A stretch of DNA of 64,000 nucleotides from Uliginosibacterium paludis (GTDB lineage: Bacteria; Pseudomonadota; Gammaproteobacteria; Burkholderiales; Rhodocyclaceae): contig NZ_JBDIVF010000003.1 of the NCBI RefSeq assembly GCF_039631355.1, positions 558,001 to 622,000 on the forward strand, in the 5' to 3' direction. Positions 58,449 to 64,000 of the stretch are shown here, in pieces. Both the position numbers and the translations under genes were made by a program. The notes beneath the pieces are model-generated. The model was not told where the DNA came from. It searched no databases and was given only the letters and a program-made list of their open reading frames with translations. Positions within the stretch are counted from its first letter, which is position 1. The number at the start of each line of letters is the position of its first letter.

Positions 58449-58763
58449 ATGGGCTGGACCCCGCTCTGCAAGAAGCGCCTGCTCTCCCCCGGCGAGGCCG
58501 TGCCTTGCCGGGCCGATGGGCAGGAAATCATCGTGCTCTGGCCGGAGGGCGGCCGCCCGCGGGCGTTTGACGCGCGCTGCCCGCATGAGGACGTTTCGCT
58601 CAACAAGGGGATCTTCAACGGCCAGACGCTCATCTGCGCGGCGCATGGCTGGGTGTTTGACGCTCACAGCGGCGAAGGGCTCTCGCCCACCGGATGCGGA
58701 CTCGACGAGTTCCCGATCCGGGTGAATGGCGAGATGCTGGAGATCGAGCTGGACGAAGACTGA
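58449..58763 (+). CDS. Rieske [2Fe-2S] ferredoxin
   Basis: A 104-aa Rieske protein: CPHEDVSLNKG gives Cys-x-His and LICAAHGWVFD gives Cys-x2-His, the four ligands of a 2Fe-2S cluster. Without membrane anchor or dioxygenase part; similar to NirD/dioxygenase ferredoxins. It follows nifF by 20 bp in the nif operon, so may join electron transfer or cluster repair. Start at 58449 is the ATG directly after nifF. Confidence 0.86.
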   Translation: MGWTPLCKKRLLSPGEAVPCRADGQEIIVLWPEGGRPRAFDARCPHEDVSLNKGIFNGQTLICAAHGWVFDAHSGEGLSPTGCGLDEFPIRVNGEMLEIELDED

Positions 58764-58880
58764 AGCACACCTGCCCGGGTGTGCGCTGCGGGAAATCCCC
58801 CTGCCTGAAAGCCTTGCGCCACGGCCGATGCTGACCTTTGATGGAAATTCATTCCCTGTTTTCCGGAATGGGAGGTCGCC

Positions 58881-59723
58881 ATGCTCAGGTTCGTATTGGC
58901 CGCTGCCTGCCTGCTGGGCAGTCATGTGCTGACGGCAGCCGCTGCCGGGTCTGGCACGGCACTGCTTGAGATTCGTCCGAACACCAACTGGCAGGATCGC
59001 CTTGACCTCGATGACGCCGGCATTGCAGGCGACACCGTGGCGCGGGCACGAAAGCTGGGCCTCTTCGGCTGCCGGCGCTACTGCGCATTGCTCTCGGACG
59101 TCTTCGGAAAGATCCGCGCGAGCGCTCGCAGCCAGATGCCGGAGAGCGCGGCCCCCGTCCTCGAACTCATCGTGACGCGCCTGCCGGACGACGCAGCCTG
59201 GGCCCTGTCCGACGGACACGTCTTCATCTCGGAAGTCTTCATTCATGACGCGCACCTGAACCGGGACTCGCTGGCCTTCGTGCTGGCGCATGAAGTGTCC
59301 CATGCGCTCGCACGAGACCAGGCCGATACCCTGGAACTGGCGCGTGCCATGGTGCCGCTGGGTGTGAACGCCTCGGTAGAGGATATCTACGCCACCATGG
59401 ATTTCGATCTGGGTGTACTGATCCGCATGGCACCGCTGCTGCAGGACATGGAAAACGAAGCGGACCGCAATGGCCTGATGCTGGCCGCGCTGGCCGGTTT
59501 CGATCCGGATGCGGCCCTGGGCTATCTGCGCCACCAGGCCAGATCGGCTTCGCGCCAGGTCGTGATGGCCACCCATCCGGCAGACGCTGCACGCCTCGCG
59601 CGGATGGAATCCATGCTGCCGATGGCACGCCGGATCCGGGCCCTGAATGCCGTCAGTGGCCTGCGGGCGATCCGCTACCTGCCGGATCGGCGCGACCTGC
59701 CCCGCAGCGGTCTGGCGCCCTGA
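58881..59723 (+). CDS. Exported M48-family metalloprotease
   Basis: A 280-aa protein with signal peptide (FVLAAACLLGSHVLTAAAA) and the zinc motif LAHEVSHALARDQ (HExxH) with third ligand in MENEADRNGL. M48 proteases of this group (BepA/LoiP-type) look after outer-membrane assembly. It is 117 bp after the Rieske gene, GGGAGG precedes the ATG; it may not be part of the nif operon. Twin Cys in GCRRYC could form a disulfide. Confidence 0.87.
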   Translation: MLRFVLAAACLLGSHVLTAAAAGSGTALLEIRPNTNWQDRLDLDDAGIAGDTVARARKLGLFGCRRYCALLSDVFGKIRASARSQMPESAAPVLELIVTRLPDDAAWALSDGHVFISEVFIHDAHLNRDSLAFVLAHEVSHALARDQADTLELARAMVPLGVNASVEDIYATMDFDLGVLIRMAPLLQDMENEADRNGLMLAALAGFDPDAALGYLRHQARSASRQVVMATHPADAARLARMESMLPMARRIRALNAVSGLRAIRYLPDRRDLPRSGLAP

Positions 59724-59867
59724 GAAGCGGTTCTCGATCCGCAGCGAGAGCTTGTCAGCAGAGTGAAGCGCGGCGCAGCACGCGGCGCTCAGGAGGATGG
59801 GCAGCGCTCGAGCCCTGATCACGACCTCGCAACAAACTCATGAGCTGTCTCCTGAGCGCGGGAGCGA

Positions 59868-60149
59868 TCACTCGTCGTCCTCGTCCTCACCGGCATTCTT
59901 GCGCGGCACGGTGGCCGGGTCGCAGATGATGGGCCGGTAGATCTCGATGCGGTCGCCCGGGCGCAGGCCCGCGTCGAGCTTCACCGCCTTGCCGAACACA
60001 CCGACCTTCTGCGTTTCAAGCCTGATGTCCGGACACAGCCCGAGAATGCCCGAGCGCTCGATGCCCTCGGCCACTGTGCAAGGCTCCGGCACATCGAGCC
60101 GGAGCCAGTATTTCTTTGCCAGTCCGGCATACGCCACGGCTATCTGCAT
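59868..60149 (-). CDS. rnfH: RnfH family protein
   Basis: A 93-aa small ubiquitin-like protein: MQIAVAYAGLAKKYWLRLDVPEPCTVAEGIERSGIL and DAGLRPGDRIEIYRPI are RnfH/UPF0125 signatures. Found at the end of rnf operons in diazotrophs; acidic tail EDEDDE. 41 bp after rnfE. The role is not settled, perhaps in Rnf maturation or stability. Confidence 0.9.
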   Translation of the reverse strand: MQIAVAYAGLAKKYWLRLDVPEPCTVAEGIERSGILGLCPDIRLETQKVGVFGKAVKLDAGLRPGDRIEIYRPIICDPATVPRKNAGEDEDDE

Positions 60150-60190
60150 GATCTTCTCCTTCGCAAAAATGCCCGCTGCGCGTCGCCGGG

Positions 60191-60913
60191 CTACTGCGCG
60201 TGCGCGCCGGGCACACAGCCAGCTGACTCTGCCGCCACCCGCTCACGCCAGGCCTCAATGCGCCGGCGTCCGGCGATCAGCATGCCCAGGGTCAGAAAGC
60301 CGCCGGGCGGCAGGATCATGAACAGGGTGTTGGCGGATTCGGGCAGGAGCTTGAGCTCCAGAAACGCAAAGTGCGCGCCCAGCAGCACATGCGCATTGGC
60401 GAACAGCGTGCCGGCGCCCAGCACCTCGCGGATGCCCCCCATGACCACAAGTGCTGCGGTGAAGCCCAGGCCCATCATCAGCCCGTCGAGTGCGGACAGT
60501 GCCACCGTGTTGCGCGAGGCAAAGGCTTCGGCGCGGCCGAGCACCGCGCAATTGACGACGATCAGCGCGATGTAGATGCCGAGCACCTTGTAGAGCTCAT
60601 GCAGCCAGGCGTTGAGACAGATATCCACCAGGGTCACCAGTCCGGCGATCAGCGCGATGAAGATCGGAATCCGCACCGTGTCGCTCACCCAGTTGCGCAG
60701 GCTGGCGATCAGGGCGTTGGAAACGATCAGCACCGCCATCGTCGCCAGCCCCATGCCGAGCCCGTTGGTGGCGCTGCTGGTGACCGCCATCACCGGGCAC
60801 ATGCCCAGCATCTGGCCCAGCACGACGTTGTTGTCCCACAGGCCGTCGCGGATCACGGTACTGCTTTTCGGGCCGCTCACCGCCTCGGCACTTGCCACGG
60901 CTTCATCACTCAT
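60191..60913 (-). CDS. rnfE: Rnf electron-transport complex subunit RnfE
   Basis: A 240-aa membrane protein with six helices: DGLWDNNVVLGQMLGMCPVMAVTSSATNGLGMG and LGIYIALIVVNCAVLGRAEAFASRN are typical. Cys in MCPV and NCAV bind the membrane-inside [2Fe-2S] cluster shared with RnfA. Start MSDEAV at 60913; its first bases overlap the rnfG stop. Part of the ion-driven ferredoxin:NAD(H) oxidoreductase. Confidence 0.93.
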   Translation of the reverse strand: MSDEAVASAEAVSGPKSSTVIRDGLWDNNVVLGQMLGMCPVMAVTSSATNGLGMGLATMAVLIVSNALIASLRNWVSDTVRIPIFIALIAGLVTLVDICLNAWLHELYKVLGIYIALIVVNCAVLGRAEAFASRNTVALSALDGLMMGLGFTAALVVMGGIREVLGAGTLFANAHVLLGAHFAFLELKLLPESANTLFMILPPGGFLTLGMLIAGRRRIEAWRERVAAESAGCVPGAHAQ

Positions 60914-61548
60914 CACTGGCCTCCCTTCGGCTGGCTGCCATCGAGCAGCTGATCGCGGTGTTGCGCAAAGAATTCCAGCCCGCCCTTTACCGTGCGGACG
61001 ACTGCGCGCGGGGTGATCGTGGCGCCGGCGAACTGGTCGAACACGCCACCGTCCTTCTTCACCGCCCATCGCTCGGCGCCGGTCGAGGCGATCGATTTGC
61101 CCTCGAAGCGATGAATCCAGTCGTTCTTGGTTTCCTCGATCTTGTCGCCCAGTCCCGGCGTTTCGGTGTGATGCGTCACGCGCACGCCCTGCACGATGCC
61201 CTCGGCATCGACTGCCATGATCAGGTCGATGCGCCCAGAGTAGCCATTGCCGTGCTGCGCGAAGAGCACGGCGCGCACCTTGCCGGCTTTTCGTGCGCGA
61301 TACACGCTCACGGCCTCACCGGAGGCATCGCGGATCTCCATCACATCCTTCAGCAGGTTGTTGTCCGAGTAGCCCGGCGGCAGCACCTGCTCCAGGGTCT
61401 GGCGGGTGTCGTTCTCGATCGCCGAGGCCACCTGCTCGCGGGAGGCGGTGTAGGCCGCGGCCAGTGCCACGGTGATGCTCACCGCGACCAGGCCCAGAGA
61501 GGCCCCCTGATACCAGACTGCATTGAGTCGTTCGGCATGCGCGCTCAT
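60913..61548 (-). CDS. rnfG: Rnf complex FMN-binding subunit RnfG
   Basis: A 211-aa single-helix protein with periplasmic FMN domain. Membrane helix LGLVAVSITVALAAAYTA, then ...VHHTETPGLGDKIE-like VTHHTETPGLGDKIEE and FDQFAGATITPRAVV, where the Thr in GATIT carries covalent FMN. Start at 61548 follows GGAAC; overlaps rnfD by 4 bp. Confidence 0.93.
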   Translation of the reverse strand: MSAHAERLNAVWYQGASLGLVAVSITVALAAAYTASREQVASAIENDTRQTLEQVLPPGYSDNNLLKDVMEIRDASGEAVSVYRARKAGKVRAVLFAQHGNGYSGRIDLIMAVDAEGIVQGVRVTHHTETPGLGDKIEETKNDWIHRFEGKSIASTGAERWAVKKDGGVFDQFAGATITPRAVVRTVKGGLEFFAQHRDQLLDGSQPKGGQ

Positions 61549-62612
61549 TGAAGTTCCTCCCCGACACGGCGTGCGGGCAGCGATTTGCCGGTCAGGCTGC
61601 GCCCGAAGATCCGGGGCCGCAACCAGAGATCCAGCAGCGGCGCAACGGCATTCATCAGCAGGATCGCGAATCCCACGCCTTCCGGGTAACCGCCCCAGGT
61701 GCGGATCAGCCAGGTCAGCAGGCCGGCGCCGACGGCAAAGATCCATTGCCCCATTGGTGTAGAAGGCGAGGTCACATAGTCGGTCGCAATGAAGAATGCT
61801 CCCAGCATCACGCCGCCTGAAACAAGATGCGTTGCTGCGGGCAGGAAGCGCTCGGGCGCGAATTCGTGCCCCAGCAGTGCCGGGATGCCTACGCCGAGCA
61901 GGAAGCCCAGCGGAATGCGCAGACCGATGATGCGCTTGGCGAGCAGGAAGACACCGCCGAAGAGAATCAGTAGCGTGGAGGTTTCACCCAGGCTGCCGGT
62001 GCGGGAGCCGGTGACGGCCGAGTCATTCACATAAGGCTGGATCGCGTCGAGCAAACCGATGCCGCGTCCGAGCTCGGTTTTCACATGTCCCAGCAGCGAG
62101 GCGCTGGTGAGCGCGTCAGGCACCGGCATGCCTTGCAGGCTGATGGCCAGCGCCTGACTCAGGCTCAGGCCGTGGGACAGGGCCGGCGGGTCGATCCATT
62201 GCGTCATGCTGACCGGGAAGGACACCAGCAGCAGCGTGCGCCCCACCATGGCCGGATTGAAGAGGTTGCAGCCCAGCCCGCCGAACACCTGCTTGGCCAG
62301 CACGATCGCGCAGAATGCTCCCAGCATGCAGAGCCATGCCGGCAGGAAAGGCGGGAGCGACATTGCCAGCAGCGTTCCGGTGAGCACGGCGGAACCGTCC
62401 CACAGCACCGGCCCTGCCGGCTTGCCGGACCACGCTACGCAGAGCGCTTCGAAGACCAGACAGCTGCCGACGCAGACGAACCAGGTGATGAAGGCCGGCC
62501 AGCCGAACTGCCAGAATCCGGCCAGCACGGCCGGTGCAAGGGCCAGCAGCACGAGGCCCATGATCTGGCCGCTGGTGCGGCTGGTCACCGCATGGGGGGA
62601 TGCGTGGATCAT
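61545..62612 (-). CDS. rnfD: Rnf complex FMN-binding membrane subunit RnfD
   Basis: A 355-aa membrane protein with about ten helices: SGQIMGLVLLALAPAVLAG, LAKQVFGGLGCNLFNPAMVGRTLLL and SRTGSLGETSTLLILFGG, where the Thr in GETST is the likely FMN attachment. Overlaps rnfG and rnfC by 4 bp on each side, consistent with one operon. Transfers electrons between RnfC/RnfG and the membrane clusters. Confidence 0.93.
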   Translation of the reverse strand: MIHASPHAVTSRTSGQIMGLVLLALAPAVLAGFWQFGWPAFITWFVCVGSCLVFEALCVAWSGKPAGPVLWDGSAVLTGTLLAMSLPPFLPAWLCMLGAFCAIVLAKQVFGGLGCNLFNPAMVGRTLLLVSFPVSMTQWIDPPALSHGLSLSQALAISLQGMPVPDALTSASLLGHVKTELGRGIGLLDAIQPYVNDSAVTGSRTGSLGETSTLLILFGGVFLLAKRIIGLRIPLGFLLGVGIPALLGHEFAPERFLPAATHLVSGGVMLGAFFIATDYVTSPSTPMGQWIFAVGAGLLTWLIRTWGGYPEGVGFAILLMNAVAPLLDLWLRPRIFGRSLTGKSLPARRVGEELQ

Positions 62613-64000
62613 GCTTCAGTCTCCTGTGCGGCGGCAACTGCCGCCTTCTTCGCTGCGGCCTCGGCAGCGGCTTTTTCGCGCTCGGCCTTGCGGCGGGCAT
62701 TGGCTTCCGCTTTCTCGCGGGCTTCGCGCTCGACGCGCTCGGTCTTCGCTTCGGTGAGCGCCTTGATCGTGTCCATGCGCTTGCTCTCGCGCGCCCGCGC
62801 GGCCAGCTCGCCCTTGGCATGCTGGAAGTACTGCACCAGCGGAATCCGCGAGGGGCAGATGAAGCCGCAGGCGCCGCAGGTGAGGCAGTCGTCCAGGCCG
62901 ATATCCGCCGCTTCGTTCAGCGCATTGGCATGAATGCGGGCCGCCATCTCGAGCGGCAACAGCCCCACCGGGCAGGCTGATACGCAGCTGCCGCAGCGGA
63001 TGCAGGCACTCGCCTCGCGCTCCCCCACTTCCGCGGCAGACAGGGCGAGCGAGCCGCTCGTGCCCTTCACGATCGGCATGTCGAGGTTCTGCACGCCGAT
63101 GCCCATCATCGGCCCGCCACTGACCACGCGCGCTGGCGGCACGCGGAAGCCGCCGCAGCGCTCGAACAGCCAGCCCATCGGCGTCCCGAGCCGCACGCGC
63201 AGATTGCGCGGTGCTTTCACCGAGCCGCCCGCCACCGTCACGACGCGTTCGGTCAGCGGCTCGCCATAACGCACCGCGCGATAGACCGCATTCGCGGTGC
63301 CGACGTTATGCACCAGCACGCCGACATCTGCCGCGCGGCCATCTGCGGGGGCTTCGATCCCGGTCAGCATCTTGATCAGCTGACGGTCCGCGCCCATCGG
63401 GTAGCGGCTCGGAATCTTCACGATGTGCACTTCCGGATAGGGCTTGGCCGCGAGCTTCATCGCGAGAATGGCTTCGGGCTTGTTGTCCTCGATGCCGGCC
63501 AGCACGCGACTGGCGCCCGTAGCCTTGAGCATCAGGCGCGCGCCCTCGACGATGTCATGCGCATTTTCCTGCATCAGGCGGTCGTCGCAGGAGAGATAGG
63601 GTTCGCACTCGCTGCCGTTGAGGATCAGCGTCGTGATCTTGCTGCGCTCACCCAGCGAGAGCTTCACCGCCGATGGGAAGCTCGCCCCCCCCATGCCGAC
63701 GATGCCGGCGTCTTCCACCCGCTCGGCAATTTCGCGCGCCGACAGGTTGATCGGGTAGAGCTCGGGCTTCAGTTCACACCATTCATCCAGACCATCAGGC
63801 TGAAGGTGGATGGCCATGTCGGTGAGTCCGGAAGCATGCGGCACCACGGTTTCGGCTATCGCCATCACCGTGCCGGAGGTCGGGGCATGCAGGGGCGCTG
63901 AAATCTTGCCGCCGGTGGAGGCGATCAGCTGCCCGCGCAGCACCCGTTCGCCCACCTCCACGATGACGCGTGCGGGGGCGCCCACATGCTGAGAGAGCGG
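62609..64000 (-). CDS. rnfC: Rnf complex subunit RnfC, 5' end beyond the window
   Basis: At least 464 codons; the frame is open to the right window edge and lacks the expected N-terminus, which starts before PLSQHVGAPARV. NADH/FMN-binding SLBB-type region GMGGASFPSAVKLSLGE and GSECEPYLSCDDRLM; two [4Fe-4S] motifs CIRCGSCVSACPVGL and CLTCGACGFICPSRI; Lys/Ala-rich C-terminus. Takes electrons from NADH and passes them into the membrane part to make reduced ferredoxin or flavodoxin for nitrogenase. Confidence 0.95.
   Translation of the reverse strand, partial: PLSQHVGAPARVIVEVGERVLRGQLIASTGGKISAPLHAPTSGTVMAIAETVVPHASGLTDMAIHLQPDGLDEWCELKPELYPINLSAREIAERVEDAGIVGMGGASFPSAVKLSLGERSKITTLILNGSECEPYLSCDDRLMQENAHDIVEGARLMLKATGASRVLAGIEDNKPEAILAMKLAAKPYPEVHIVKIPSRYPMGADRQLIKMLTGIEAPADGRAADVGVLVHNVGTANAVYRAVRYGEPLTERVVTVAGGSVKAPRNLRVRLGTPMGWLFERCGGFRVPPARVVSGGPMMGIGVQNLDMPIVKGTSGSLALSAAEVGEREASACIRCGSCVSACPVGLLPLEMAARIHANALNEAADIGLDDCLTCGACGFICPSRIPLVQYFQHAKGELAARARESKRMDTIKALTEAKTERVEREAREKAEANARRKAEREKAAAEAAAKKAAVAAAQETEA

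Noticed and set aside
1..64000. CRISPR arrays, rRNA and tRNA genes
   Set aside because: I saw no regularly spaced short repeats of CRISPR type and no tRNA or rRNA signature; the tandem repeat at 310-3461 is far too long per unit.

Overview
The window looks like chromosomal DNA from a diazotrophic betaproteobacterium. A Rhodocyclales member is my guess, from the order nifV-nifP-nifW, the nifE-N-X block and the linked rnf genes; no rRNA or other taxonomic marker is present.

Layout. (1) 1-66: start of an amino-acid permease leaving the left edge. (2) 310-3461: two head-to-tail copies, apparently identical, of a 1,576-bp element ending at a dif-like XerC/XerD site (3463-3490). Each unit has only small leftward genes, GC-rich hairpins, short direct repeats and a long hairpin at the junction, as expected of a minimal filamentous-phage-like element that integrates through Xer recombination. 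(3) 4001-5277: an XRE-cupin regulator, a GNAT acetyltransferase and the first 51 codons of paiB. (4) 5278-39570: a 34,293-bp Tn3-family transposon (Tn4651-like) flanked by a 5-bp target duplication, AATAC; it splits paiB, whose remaining 166 codons resume at 39576. (5) 40291-44115: nifV-nifP-nifW and accessory nif genes behind a sigma-54 promoter. (6) 44202-49948: housekeeping and accessory genes, including one frameshifted gene and one gene relic. (7) 50138-58763: two divergent nif operons from a shared control region with opposed sigma-54 promoters; leftward an unknown 105-aa gene, nifE, a 63-aa membrane protein, nifN, nifX, a DUF269 gene, a CCE_0567-type gene and fdxB; rightward a pseudo-receiver, an AAA+ ATPase, nifF and a Rieske ferredoxin, followed by an M48 protease. 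(8) 59868-64000: rnfH, rnfE, rnfG, rnfD and most of rnfC, an electron route to nitrogenase.

The transposon carries transposition and resolution genes at its two ends (tnpA, tnpC, a tyrosine recombinase; tnpT at the far right) and about 28 kb of metal-resistance cargo between: cusCBA efflux with copG, copper-binding periplasmic proteins, a multicopper oxidase with a TolC-like protein, cusRS, a CadA-type ATPase with divergent cadR, an lspA-dsbB-dsbA-like module, and a czcICBA efflux operon with a PII-like protein. Palindromes of the CopR/CusR type mark the copper operons. Matching MerR-type promoters with 19-bp spacers precede both cadA and czcI, the second beside the remnant of another cadR, so one regulator may serve both.
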